A stretch of 64,000 nucleotides of DNA, taken from Collimonas fungivorans (GTDB taxonomy: Bacteria; Pseudomonadota; Gammaproteobacteria; Burkholderiales; Burkholderiaceae_D). The notes beneath the pieces are model-generated. The model ran no database searches. It was not told the DNA's origin and worked only from the letters and a program-made list of their open reading frames with translations. Every line of letters starts with the position of its first letter. Position 1 is the first letter of the stretch. The position numbers were made by a program, and so were the translations under genes. The stretch covers positions 3,596,001 to 3,660,000 of the forward strand of contig NZ_CP013232.1 of assembly GCF_001584145.1 (NCBI RefSeq), given 5' to 3'. Shown one piece after another: positions 26,530-35,067 of the stretch.

Positions 26530-27768
26530 ATGACATTTCTTTTTAAAAAACAATTCTTTATCACGATCTCTGCCTGCCTGATACTCAGCGCGTGTGGTGG
26601 CGGCACGAGTGATGCCGGAACAGGTTCTTCCTCAACCGGCACGGGGGCTGCTCCATCCGGGACGGGCTCCACGCCAACCGGCACAGGGTCTACGCCAACC
26701 GGCACGGGCTCTACGCCAAATGTCACTTTCATGGGCAAGAGCACGGTGTTGATCGGAAGAACGTCGATTGATGCTCTTTCGGTTGCCGCACCATTCGACG
26801 CTCAGTACCAATACGTCGTCAGTCCGCCGGCACCGTCGAGCAACCTGTACACGGCGACGTCCTGCCCGGCTGGGACGAACTGGTGGGGATGCGCGGGCGG
26901 TAGCATCGGGGGGCTCATCCCCAGCGTCCAAGCCCGCGCTGCGCAGGCCACCTACTTAGGTAAATCGTATCCGCAGACAGTGATGTGGACATGGTTTGAA
27001 CTCGGCCTCCTGGCACCCGTGAACAAGTGGCAGGACGAGGTGACGGCGGTCAACCAGGTCGACCTCCTCACCAGATACCTGAACGACTACCGTTTCTTCC
27101 TCCAGAAGATCGGCACCTCGCACGACATGATCGATCTCGAACCCGATTTTTTTGGTTTCGCGCGAGGGTACGGCCCTCTGGACCAGGTCCCGGCGCAGGT
27201 GACGGCTGCGAATCCGACCGACTGCGCAGACCAGGCGAACACTGTGGCGGGGCTGGCTCACTGCCTGATCGCAATGGCCCGCAAGTACGCTCCCAACACG
27301 GCCGTCGGCCTGCACCTCACCTGCTGGGACTGGCCGGGCAACGTGGATAAATGTGCCAAAGATTACGTGACCCTCGGGGGAAAGGGTGCAGACTTCCTCG
27401 TCGGGGAGGTTGAATCCACGGACGCCGGACTCAACGCCAAGCTGGGGAATGGCAACTCATTCTGGAGCGACCAGAAGTGGGCCACGCAACTCGCCTATTG
27501 GAAACAGATGGCCGAGGCGGTCGGCCACCCGATCGTCGTCTGGCAGATCCCGATCGGTAACATGGCACAGAACAACACCGACTACCACTACCAGGACGAC
27601 AAGGTGGACTGGCTGTTCTCGCACATGGACCAGGTCGCGAGCGCCCATGTCGCGGCTCTGATGTTCGGCCAAGGATCGGACCTGTCGACCACGGCTGAAA
27701 CCGACGGCGGCAACCTGTTCGCGAAGACGGCCGCCTATCGCAATGCAGGGGGCACGCCGCTCAAATAG
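26530..27768 (+). CDS. Repeat-linker surface lipoprotein, EPD-motif glycoside-hydrolase-like enzyme
   Basis: 412-residue lipoprotein. The signal ISACLILSAC gives the lipidated Cys22; then come four TGTGSTP-type heptapeptides and a catalytic-looking domain of about 340 residues opening with MGKSTVLIGRTSIDALS. Motifs are MIDLEPDFFGFARGYGP (about 200), VGLHLTCWDWPG, ADFLVGEVESTDAG, IVVWQIPIGN and TAETDGGN. Alternating strand/helix segments with acidic residues at strand ends suggest a (beta/alpha)8 glycosidase-like fold; a known family could not be assigned. It is the intact paralogue of the broken gene at 13844-15153. Expression is probably sigma-54 dependent, and the GH74-type gene downstream may be in the same transcript. 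Confidence 0.75.
   Translation: MTFLFKKQFFITISACLILSACGGGTSDAGTGSSSTGTGAAPSGTGSTPTGTGSTPTGTGSTPNVTFMGKSTVLIGRTSIDALSVAAPFDAQYQYVVSPPAPSSNLYTATSCPAGTNWWGCAGGSIGGLIPSVQARAAQATYLGKSYPQTVMWTWFELGLLAPVNKWQDEVTAVNQVDLLTRYLNDYRFFLQKIGTSHDMIDLEPDFFGFARGYGPLDQVPAQVTAANPTDCADQANTVAGLAHCLIAMARKYAPNTAVGLHLTCWDWPGNVDKCAKDYVTLGGKGADFLVGEVESTDAGLNAKLGNGNSFWSDQKWATQLAYWKQMAEAVGHPIVVWQIPIGNMAQNNTDYHYQDDKVDWLFSHMDQVASAHVAALMFGQGSDLSTTAETDGGNLFAKTAAYRNAGGTPLK
26635..26718 (+). repeat. 21-base tandem repeats (four units)
   Basis: Four heptapeptide units of the TGTGSTP type. The same unit occurs seven times at 28044-28190. Confidence 0.85.
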
Positions 27769-27904
27769 CGTGTCCCTGCGTGCTGTCGCATAGCCACCCT
27801 GGTGCAGCAATTATTGCCAGAACGTGAAACCTGTCGACAGCAAAGGGGGCACTGTGGCTAATTTCCTTGATCACCTTGCGCAGTGCGTCGCACGTAACAA
27901 ATGA

Positions 27905-28043
27905 CATTTCCACACGACAACTATCGCATGCTAAAAATATGACATCTCTTTTTAAAAAACAATTCTTTATCACGATCTCTGCCTGCCTGATACTCAGCGC
28001 GTGTGGTGGCGGCACGAGTGATGCCGGAACAGGCCCTTCTTCA
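27905..28043 (+). repeat. Direct repeat of the 5' region and signal peptide of the preceding gene
   Basis: This block matches 26500-26634 almost base for base from ACTATCGCAT through the lipoprotein signal and CGGCACGAGTGATGCCGGAACAGG. The copy of the -24/-12 element has decayed (TCGCACGTAACA at about 27891-27902). Confidence 0.8.
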
Positions 28044-30401
28044 ACCGGCACGGAGGCCACTCCAGCTGGCACGGGCTCTACGCCAACCGGCACAGGTTCC
28101 ACTCCAACCGGCACTGGCTCCACTCCAACCGGCACTGGCTCCACTCCAACCGGCACTGGCTCCACGCCAGCCGGCACGGGGTTTACGCCAAATAATGGAT
28201 CCGGTGGCACCTCGACCGGCAGCGTGGCGGCCACCTGGACCAGCGTCAAGTGGGGCGGCGGCGGCTATGTCAGCGGCCTGATCTATCATCCGACGTCGCC
28301 TAACGTCTTGTACGCCCGGACGGACGTTGGCGGCGCCTACCGCTGGAACCAGGCCACGTCGCAATGGATGCCCATCACCGACGGCCTGGGTTTCAGCCAC
28401 GCCGAGTCCGCCTTCCACGACGTCGAAAGCATCGCCGTCGATCCCACCAACGATCAGCTCGTCTACTTGGTCGGGGGCAATGGCGGCAACGGTCGGCTGT
28501 ATGCTTCCAGCGACCGGGGCGCCAACTGGACGTGGTTCAGCCTGCCGTTCACGGTGAACGGCAACGGTGAGGGCCGGGCGATCGGCGAGCGCTTGATGCT
28601 CGATCCGACCAATCCGTCGACGATGTTCTACGGTTCGCGCAATGCCGGCCTGTGGAAGAGCGCGGACTCGGGCCACACCTGGGCGCAAGTCACGGGCTTG
28701 TCTTCCTATACGATGAATTCCGCCGCAATCGGCGTCGAGCAGATCATCTTCGACAATAGGAACGTGGGCGGCGGCCAGACGACCTGGAACATGTGGGCCG
28801 CGGTCGCCCCCGACTACGCCAACGCGGCGGGACTGACCTCGACCTTCTACAAGTCCAGCAACGGCGGCTCTTCATGGACGCCGGTCGCGGTGCCGACCGC
28901 GGTCGCCGGATATTACATTCCGCACTTCGCGCGCGCCGCCGATGGCATGTACTACGTGGTGTTCAACAAGAACGCAGGCCCGGGCGGCGATGGTCCCGGC
29001 TACCTCTACAAGTATAGCGGTCTTAGCGGCGTCTGGACCTTGCTTAGCACCACCACCACGGGCGGCTACGGCGGCGTGTCCGTCTACGGCAGCGGCCCGA
29101 CCACCCGCGTCGCGCTGGCCGTGACCGATACCTGGACCGATTTCCCCGGCCAGAAGATCACCCAGTTGTCCGACGACGCCGGCAGCACCTGGCGCGAAAT
29201 CGAGTCCCAGATGCCTCACACGCAGACCACCTCCGGGTACTGGGGCTGGAATGATGACGTCGAGATCGATCCGAACAACCGCGACCACATCATGCACCTT
29301 GACGGCCCCGGCGTCTGGGAGACGATGAACGCCTCGTCGGCGACACCGAGCTGGACCCTGAAAGTGAACGGCATCGAAGAGACTGTCATCCTGGCCGTCA
29401 CCACCCCGCCCGCCGGTGCGACGTACAAGCTCATCAACAGCGCGGGCGACATCGGCACCTGGGTCCAGACGGACCTCGCGACGATGCCGACCAAAGGCCC
29501 CACCACGGCCTGGACCAATGGCAATTCGGCCGACATGAGCTGGTCCGATCCGCAATACATTGCCGCTGTCGGCGCCGCGAACGGGTCCGGTGGCGCAGGA
29601 TACGGGTACTGGTCGGGCGACGGCGGCGCCACGTGGGCGAACTTCGCCACCCTGCCTGCCGGCGCCGCGGCCGATGGGCGCGAAGCGTCCAACATCGTGG
29701 TCACCGCACGCAACAAGGCGATCTGGGCGCCGTCCAATGCGGTACCGTCCTACACCACCGACAACGGCGCCAGCTGGACGGCGACGAATCTCCCCGCGCT
29801 GACGGTGTTCGGCGGCTGGACGCGCGCCTACCGGCTCGCGGCGGACCGCAAGAACCCGAACAAGGTCTATGCCTACGATTCGGGCGGTGTATGGTGGTCG
29901 GGAACGCCAGGCAGGGTCTATGTCTCGACGGATGGCGGCCATACTTTCACGCTGAGCCAGGGCTCGGTGTCGGCAGGGCTGCGCGCCAATCCGTGGCACG
30001 CCACCTCGATGGCCGTCAATCCGAACGTCGAGGGTGATGTCTGGCTGGCTGACGGCGATACCGTGTACCACTCGGTCGACTCGGGCGCCACCTGGACCAA
30101 GCTCAACAACTTCGCGTCTATCTTCAGCAACGGCAACGGGTGGCCCGACGCGCAGGGTGCCAGCGCTGTGGCCCTGGGCAAGGCAGCCGTTGGCGCGCCG
30201 TACTCGGCCGCAATCTACGTGGTGGGTGTGATCAACGGCCAGTGGGGCGTGTGGGCTTCCGACAATGCAGGCAGCACCTGGACCCGCTTTAACGACGATG
30301 CCCACCAGTTCGGCGGCATCGGCGCGATGACGGCTGACTGGAACATCTACGGCCGGATCTACGTCAACGGCGCGGGCCGCGGCTTGCTGTATTCCAATTA
30401 A
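27939..30401 (+). CDS. GH74-type beta-propeller lipoprotein (xyloglucanase/endoglucanase family)
   Basis: 820-residue surface lipoprotein: signal ISACLILSAC, seven TGTGSTP heptapeptides, then a two-propeller enzyme of the GH74 family. Diagnostic stretches are WTSVKWGGGGYVSGLIYHP, VLYARTDVGGAYRW, FHDVESIAVDPTND, repeated Asp-box-like blades (SADSGHTWAQV, SSNGGSSWTPV, STDGGHTFTLS, SVDSGATWTKL) and the late GGIGAMTADWNIYGRIYVN. GH74 enzymes cut xyloglucan or other beta-1,4-glucans. The frame extends upstream to 27867, but ATG at 27939 gives the signal peptide shared with its neighbours. It has no intact promoter of its own, so it may be read from the promoter at 26476. A terminator follows. Confidence 0.88.
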   Translation: MTSLFKKQFFITISACLILSACGGGTSDAGTGPSSTGTEATPAGTGSTPTGTGSTPTGTGSTPTGTGSTPTGTGSTPAGTGFTPNNGSGGTSTGSVAATWTSVKWGGGGYVSGLIYHPTSPNVLYARTDVGGAYRWNQATSQWMPITDGLGFSHAESAFHDVESIAVDPTNDQLVYLVGGNGGNGRLYASSDRGANWTWFSLPFTVNGNGEGRAIGERLMLDPTNPSTMFYGSRNAGLWKSADSGHTWAQVTGLSSYTMNSAAIGVEQIIFDNRNVGGGQTTWNMWAAVAPDYANAAGLTSTFYKSSNGGSSWTPVAVPTAVAGYYIPHFARAADGMYYVVFNKNAGPGGDGPGYLYKYSGLSGVWTLLSTTTTGGYGGVSVYGSGPTTRVALAVTDTWTDFPGQKITQLSDDAGSTWREIESQMPHTQTTSGYWGWNDDVEIDPNNRDHIMHLDGPGVWETMNASSATPSWTLKVNGIEETVILAVTTPPAGATYKLINSAGDIGTWVQTDLATMPTKGPTTAWTNGNSADMSWSDPQYIAAVGAANGSGGAGYGYWSGDGGATWANFATLPAGAAADGREASNIVVTARNKAIWAPSNAVPSYTTDNGASWTATNLPALTVFGGWTRAYRLAADRKNPNKVYAYDSGGVWWSGTPGRVYVSTDGGHTFTLSQGSVSAGLRANPWHATSMAVNPNVEGDVWLADGDTVYHSVDSGATWTKLNNFASIFSNGNGWPDAQGASAVALGKAAVGAPYSAAIYVVGVINGQWGVWASDNAGSTWTRFNDDAHQFGGIGAMTADWNIYGRIYVNGAGRGLLYSN
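28044..28190 (+). repeat. 21-base tandem repeats (seven units)
   Basis: Seven units coding TGTEATP, AGTGSTP, four TGTGSTP and AGTGFTP: an expanded form of the linker at 26635. Confidence 0.9.
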
Positions 30402-30421
30402 GATCGCCTGATCGCGGGTGG

Positions 30422-30453
30422 ACAAGGGCGGCTGCGGTCGCCCTTGTTATTTT
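30422..30453 (+). terminator. Rho-independent terminator after the GH74-type gene
   Basis: Stem ACAAGGGCG / CGCCCTTGT with an eight-base loop, then TATTTT. It begins 21 bases after the stop codon. Confidence 0.8.
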
Positions 30454-30660
30454 GGGTCGCTGGATAGCGACGCTGGCACGGTTGACGCCCTGGCGCAATC
30501 CGCCCGGCAGCTTGGCCCAGATGGCGTACTACGGCAAGACGGTCAAAAGCTGTTGGAACCGTGAGAAAACCGGGATTCTGAAATTTCCGCCGGTTTGGGC
30601 GTAGAGCCCCAGTTAATGAGACAAATCTACCTATTCGAAGCGCGGTCTTGAGATGGAAAA
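30454..30660. other. Non-coding stretch, no gene seen
   Basis: About 200 bases between the terminator and the integrase relic. There are short open frames without recognisable content. Confidence 0.35.
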
Positions 30661-31060
30661 CTACGCTCGCTTAAAACTGCCGACGAGGACCTTAGCGCTG
30701 CCGATGTTCTTCAGACAATCGGCGTATTGTTGCATCATCACCTGCCGCTCTTCTTTGAATTCAGCGCGGTCATAGGCTTCATCGTAAGTGTCGCCGGATT
30801 GGTGTGCCAATTGACGGTCCACTACTTCATGACGGAAGCCCAGGCGCCCTTTAATAATGCCCACTGCCAGCAATCTGAAACCATGACCAGCCATCTTGTT
30901 TTGGTAGCCCATGCGTTTCAATGCTGCCAGGGAATTCTCCATACTTCATTGTCTAAATCGATTTCAGTCCACGGAGTTTCAATCAACTCACTGGCGCGGA
31001 CGAACACCATCAGCATAATTCGCACAGCACCTGGGTTGGCATGAACATACGCGCTTCGCG
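30661..31060 (-). pseudogene. P4-type tyrosine integrase, degraded C-terminal part
   Basis: Two minus-strand frames together spell an integrase catalytic domain. The upstream part, HANPGAVRIMLMVFVRASELIETPWTEIDLD...VWRIP, matches the usual LLLLTFVRTGELR...WDEIDLDxxxWRIP segment. The downstream part, LKRMGYQNKMAGHGFRLLAVGIIKGRLGFRHEVVDRQLAH, then YDRAEFKEERQVMMQQYADCL, matches MTGHGFRAMASTLLNE...IERQLAH and YNRAEYLEERRxMMQxWADYL. The catalytic arginine region and the GHGFR box are visible, but stops and shifts break the gene, and the N-terminus is gone. It is evidence of an old island or prophage end. Confidence 0.75.
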
Positions 31061-31119
31061 ACCGCTCAAGGCCGATTACAGTCCTTCCAACGCAGCTTAA
31101 TCTAGAGAGTGGTTGCGGA

Positions 31120-32304
31120 CTAAAACCTCCTGGGAGAATCCTGCATATCCTGACGAACATGTGTTTCACCTTCAAAACCTGTCTTTTGAATCTTCAATAG
31201 CTTTCCGTCCGCCTCCTCGGAAATTGGCGAAGTTGCCGGGTTAGTCGCCTCAATTAATGCCGTCACCACCTCGGTGGTTACAAGCGCGTCTTCTTTACCT
31301 GGTAAGCTGGCAACCAAAGCCGCAACTATCTTCAAGCTGGGAAAAACATAGATTCGCTGGCCTTTGAATCCGCTGGCAAAAAAGAACTGTACTCCAAGTA
31401 CTCGACCAATCCACCAGTGAAGACCATAGCGACTGCTGACCCCTGGCGCCCACGCCAGATCGGGATAAGTTGCGGAGAAAATGCGAACGCCATTCCATTC
31501 TCCGTTTTGCAAATAAAGTTGGCCGAGTTTCAGCATATCCATCGGACGCAGTCGCAGCCCCCACCCTCCCGGCAAACGTCCTCCTTGGTCAGGAAACCAC
31601 CAAGCGTAATTGGTCATATGCAACGGTTTGAACAATGTTTTTCCTGCAAAATCGAGCAGATTATCGCCAGAAATCCCGGCAATCACAGTTCCAGTCATTA
31701 CGGCATCCGCATCTGAATAGTTAAAGCGGGTGCCTGGAGTCGCAATAATGTTTTGACTCACGACAGCACCGATCCGATCTTGCCTGGCATCGTAAATGGG
31801 ATTGCTGCTAGGGTCATGCTTGTAGTCAAACCCCGAACTCATTTGCATGACATTTTTAAGGGTAATGTTTTCTAGTTTATTCCAGCCATCCCCTCGCAGG
31901 CCTGATGGTCGTTCAATCAATCCAGTTATTGGCGTGTCGAGATTTTTTAATTTTTCTTGGTACAACAGTGCGCCAACTAATGTCGAAGAGATTGATTTCG
32001 TCACCGAATACATGGCATGGTTGTAATTTCTTCCTATTCCAACTTTATATCTTTCCATCACGATTTGGCAATCACGCATGACTACCAAACTACGCACGTC
32101 ATATTTACCTTCGTCTAGCTGCTGCAACAAAGCAATCAGGCGCTCTGATGAAACGCCTTCTGCGGAGGGGGCCGCGCTGCCAATATCTTCACCGATACCC
32201 GGGGCACAGTGTCCATCTGTAGCGTTCGCATGGTGACTAAAAAAGACAATTAGACATAGCGCAAGTGCCGTCCATAAGGCGCTTCTTATTTTCCATGTAC
32301 CCAT
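31120..32304 (-). CDS. Secreted serine hydrolase, class C beta-lactamase-like
   Basis: 394 residues with a signal peptide (1-28, ending ANA). It belongs to the beta-lactamase/penicillin-binding class C group: the SxxK nucleophile is S100-V-T-K103 in MYSVTKSISSTL, the Tyr motif is YSD in FNYSDADAV, and a late Lys-Gly stretch (FKGQRIYVFPS) stands where KTG usually lies. Such proteins are often peptidases or esterases (EstB type) rather than true beta-lactamases. It starts next to mobile-element debris and ends beside the integrase relic. No operon partners are seen. Confidence 0.85.
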   Translation of the reverse strand: MGTWKIRSALWTALALCLIVFFSHHANATDGHCAPGIGEDIGSAAPSAEGVSSERLIALLQQLDEGKYDVRSLVVMRDCQIVMERYKVGIGRNYNHAMYSVTKSISSTLVGALLYQEKLKNLDTPITGLIERPSGLRGDGWNKLENITLKNVMQMSSGFDYKHDPSSNPIYDARQDRIGAVVSQNIIATPGTRFNYSDADAVMTGTVIAGISGDNLLDFAGKTLFKPLHMTNYAWWFPDQGGRLPGGWGLRLRPMDMLKLGQLYLQNGEWNGVRIFSATYPDLAWAPGVSSRYGLHWWIGRVLGVQFFFASGFKGQRIYVFPSLKIVAALVASLPGKEDALVTTEVVTALIEATNPATSPISEEADGKLLKIQKTGFEGETHVRQDMQDSPRRF

Positions 32305-32539
32305 ATTTTTTTATCGTCCTGTGGATGCTGTCATGATTGTTCATTTGCGCGCTGAATCGGCCTGCTCCTCTCTGCATTGCTTGGTGAACGCAGCGACCCG
32401 GTCGCAAAACCCTCTGAATCCAAAATCGATGAGCTCTTCATGGAGCGGCCTAAGACTACGCCGCCGCTTGCGGGATTATGCCACCTCGGTCCTTGAGCCT
32501 GCCTAAAAGCTGGAAGGCGTATCGGTCGATGGCGCTCTA
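32305..32539. other. Repetitive-looking non-coding stretch
   Basis: No gene is supported. The minus strand gives frames rich in chance open reading (FRQAQGP-like), often seen in dispersed genomic repeats next to insertion sequences. Confidence 0.3.
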
Positions 32540-32697
32540 GCCGATTGACGTTCAGCATAGGCCGACTCGGTCATTTCCGAACGTAAGCAACGCCGGACAG
32601 TATGTGCGAGATGCCCTGTCGCTTGGCGATCTCGCTGTAGAACCTGGTCCCGAAGGTTCCGGCGTTTGATTATTTCTAGTAATGCCACGTCGATCAC
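32540..32697 (-). pseudogene. IS21-family transposase (IstA) N-terminal relic
   Basis: The minus-strand reading MIDVALLEIIKRRNLRDQVL, then QATGHLAHTVRRCLRSE and YAERQSA, matches the opening helix-turn-helix of IstA (usual form IRRWxxRDxxSIREIARRxGxSRNTVRxYLR). Only about 50 residues remain before the similarity ends. The helper IstB is absent. Confidence 0.6.
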
Positions 32698-32794
32698 TCC
32701 GATCCACTACTCATTCTGACAAGTAGGATTGTGTGCTAAACGTGGGCATTTTTCTAGCTGAGGGCATAAAGGAAAATACCAATCTGCTTGGCTT

Positions 32795-34759
32795 TTAGGC
32801 ACCGATACGCAATTGCAACCCAGTATTGCTATAAAGCGGAGTCGCGGAGAAACCGTCTACGGAAATCGTATCGAATTTCCCTTTAAAACTGGTCGCGGCA
32901 ATGATGTTGATCGTGTCGCCGACTGCCGGTTTATAGCCTCCCTGGAATTTGACATGAAGAATGCCGCCGGCAACGGTCATGTTTCCGGCGACGGCAAGCG
33001 TCCCTTGCTGAGCGCTCCCTACATTCAGTTCCAATGTGCTGTTCGCCAATTGCGTATATTTCCCGCGGATTGCCAGTGCGCCAGGCGCATTGCTTGCCAG
33101 CGTGCCGCCGCTGACGTACACATCGCTCGCACCAAACGCCGACACGGAATCCGCTTCCAGCGTCCCCGCCTCCAATTGCGCGCCGCCGCTCCAGGTATTG
33201 TTGCCGCTCAATTTCAGAACGCCGCCGCCTTGCTTCGTCAGCTTGCCCGCGCCTGATATATCGTTCCGCCAGTTATCGACGGCGTAAAAACCTCCCTTAC
33301 TGGCATCCATCGATACCACAACATTGCCATTGAAGACCGCATATCCGTCCGCTGCGGCAAAAAGATTGAGGCGTCCCCAGCCCTCGGCGTCGTCCAGAAC
33401 CGGATATCCGGATGCAATCGCAGTCGTTTTCAACACGACGCGGCGCTGAACATCGCTGAGGTAAGGCAAGCGTGTCTCCAACAGCACCTCGGCGCCTTTG
33501 GGTACGATGGCGGGCGTTGTCGCTGCGCCTGTTTGTGCAAAACCATAGGTCGTGCGGCGCAAATAATTTGCCTTGTTGCTGGCGTAATCTGCAAACCGGT
33601 CCGTGGTAGCGCTAGCAGAGTGAGCAAAAGCATTAAAGGTGTCGGCAGTCGTATTGGTTTGCGCCATAAGCGCCGTCCGGGCCAGTGCCACAACAGCCGC
33701 TTTTGCAGCCGCATTAGCTGGATCGTTCAGATTGGCGGCAACCACGGCTTGACCAAGTACGCGTCCGCTCATCACGTCCAATGGCGAGTGCATGCCAGCC
33801 AGAATCCGGTTCTCTCCCAATTCCAGGCCGCGGCTGATGATCTCTTGGAACCGTTCAGGTACTGCATAAGCCATCGCCACCGCGTCGCGGGTAGCCTCCG
33901 CCGAATGACCGCTGGTAAAACCGCCATCGGTTGCGGGTGTCGGACTCTTCGCAGGCACCAGAGCAGGTACGACAACCACGCTGCTGCTCCAGCGAAATGG
34001 CCGAGCATACTTGTAAAAACGTTTGGCGGGTTCCGTTGATCCGTTGTTGCCCATGGCGTTGATAAAATCGACAACCCCGCCAAATGCCGGATTGGCGCTG
34101 CCGCCGACACCGGTATTATTACCGCTGTCGTTGTACAAAACAGTGGTGGCGTCGGCCGGGACCGTCGTAATGCTTGTAGTCTGTTGCGCTGCCTGGCGCC
34201 ATGCTGTCGTCAGCGGGCCCATGCCATCCGTGACGCTATATCCTTTGCCGCGACGATCGTCCAGATAAGCGGCCGTTGCTTGATCTGAAGTGCGATTGGA
34301 GGTCGCCGCGACTACATACTGGATGTTCGCGTTGTGCACGGCTGTGTTGAGTATCGTGCCGCCCGGGGTTCCATCGTTTGGAATACCTGTCCAGGCCGAC
34401 GAAGCGACGGCAGGAAAATTGCCGACGGCGGGTGCAGTGACGCCAGCATCGACAATATCGGTGAGTGGCTGCCATATCTGCTTGAAACCCGCCAAAACAC
34501 GCACGCCGGCATTCGTTTCCAGAGTTGCATAACGCGCATCCCCACGCTGGTTGCTCGCCACATTATCCACAAAAGCGAGGATCGATGCGGCAACTGGCGC
34601 GGTATCGACATAACCAGGGTCCGCCGGCGGCGGAGGAATGAGCAATGCCGTGGATTGCGGATCCAGTTGATCCGATCCTCCGCCGCAAGCTGTTAATGCC
34701 AACGCTGCGCTGAGGGCGAGCGCCAGCGGCCGATGCAGGGAGGATTGTCGTAGTCGCAT
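32795..34759 (-). CDS. PAP2/haloperoxidase-type phosphatase lipoprotein with autotransporter-passenger tail
   Basis: 654 residues. A lipobox LTAC in the signal marks a lipoprotein. The N-terminal 400 residues form a PAP2 acid phosphatase domain with all three motifs: K-x6-RP (KRFYKYARP), the SGH box in GGFTSGHSAE, and R-x5-H-x3-D (RILAGMHSPLD). The remainder carries an autotransporter-associated beta-strand repeat (GGGVLKLSGNNTWSGGAQLEAGTLE) and a closing domain (GGILHVKFQGGYKPAVGDTINII) with no beta-barrel. This tail resembles the end of the lipoprotein at 20530-22596. It is probably a surface or periplasmic phosphomonoesterase; the tail may hold it outside the cell. Confidence 0.82.
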   Translation of the reverse strand: MRLRQSSLHRPLALALSAALALTACGGGSDQLDPQSTALLIPPPPADPGYVDTAPVAASILAFVDNVASNQRGDARYATLETNAGVRVLAGFKQIWQPLTDIVDAGVTAPAVGNFPAVASSAWTGIPNDGTPGGTILNTAVHNANIQYVVAATSNRTSDQATAAYLDDRRGKGYSVTDGMGPLTTAWRQAAQQTTSITTVPADATTVLYNDSGNNTGVGGSANPAFGGVVDFINAMGNNGSTEPAKRFYKYARPFRWSSSVVVVPALVPAKSPTPATDGGFTSGHSAEATRDAVAMAYAVPERFQEIISRGLELGENRILAGMHSPLDVMSGRVLGQAVVAANLNDPANAAAKAAVVALARTALMAQTNTTADTFNAFAHSASATTDRFADYASNKANYLRRTTYGFAQTGAATTPAIVPKGAEVLLETRLPYLSDVQRRVVLKTTAIASGYPVLDDAEGWGRLNLFAAADGYAVFNGNVVVSMDASKGGFYAVDNWRNDISGAGKLTKQGGGVLKLSGNNTWSGGAQLEAGTLEADSVSAFGASDVYVSGGTLASNAPGALAIRGKYTQLANSTLELNVGSAQQGTLAVAGNMTVAGGILHVKFQGGYKPAVGDTINIIAATSFKGKFDTISVDGFSATPLYSNTGLQLRIGA

Positions 34760-35067
34760 TTTCTATGCCTTCATTTATAAGAAACAAAACGAAGGGATGA
34801 TAGTGACCAAATGCTACAACAGCATGACGTCATAGCCAGCAATGGCGTGACCTTGGTAGGCGGGCAAGACGCTACGGGTTGCTACGTGACAGTGCAATGA
34901 CAGCACAACGAAGGAAAACCTGGACTGCGGTTGGCGCGGTTCGCATCATAGGGAAATTCCTACGATGAAGTGCCTGAATGCTGCATAAAAATCAAGGCTT
35001 CCTGATACCTCGCATCCGTTCCACCAACTAATCTTGGAACACCCCGACTTCATAAATTAAAACAATC
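34760..35067. other. Divergent intergenic region
   Basis: About 300 bases between the PAP2 and autotransporter genes, which start away from each other. It must hold both promoters. Small palindromes (ATGACGTCAT near 34824; TAGG/CCTA near 34951) are visible, but no clear promoter is recognised. Confidence 0.35.

Noticed and set aside
28872..30425. 517-codon minus-strand open frame opposite the GH74-type gene
   Set aside because: The GH74 motifs on the plus strand are decisive; the minus frame has no motif.
30474..30489. TGGCACGGTTGACGCC as another sigma-54 promoter
   Set aside because: The -12 part lacks T before GC and there is no gene downstream.
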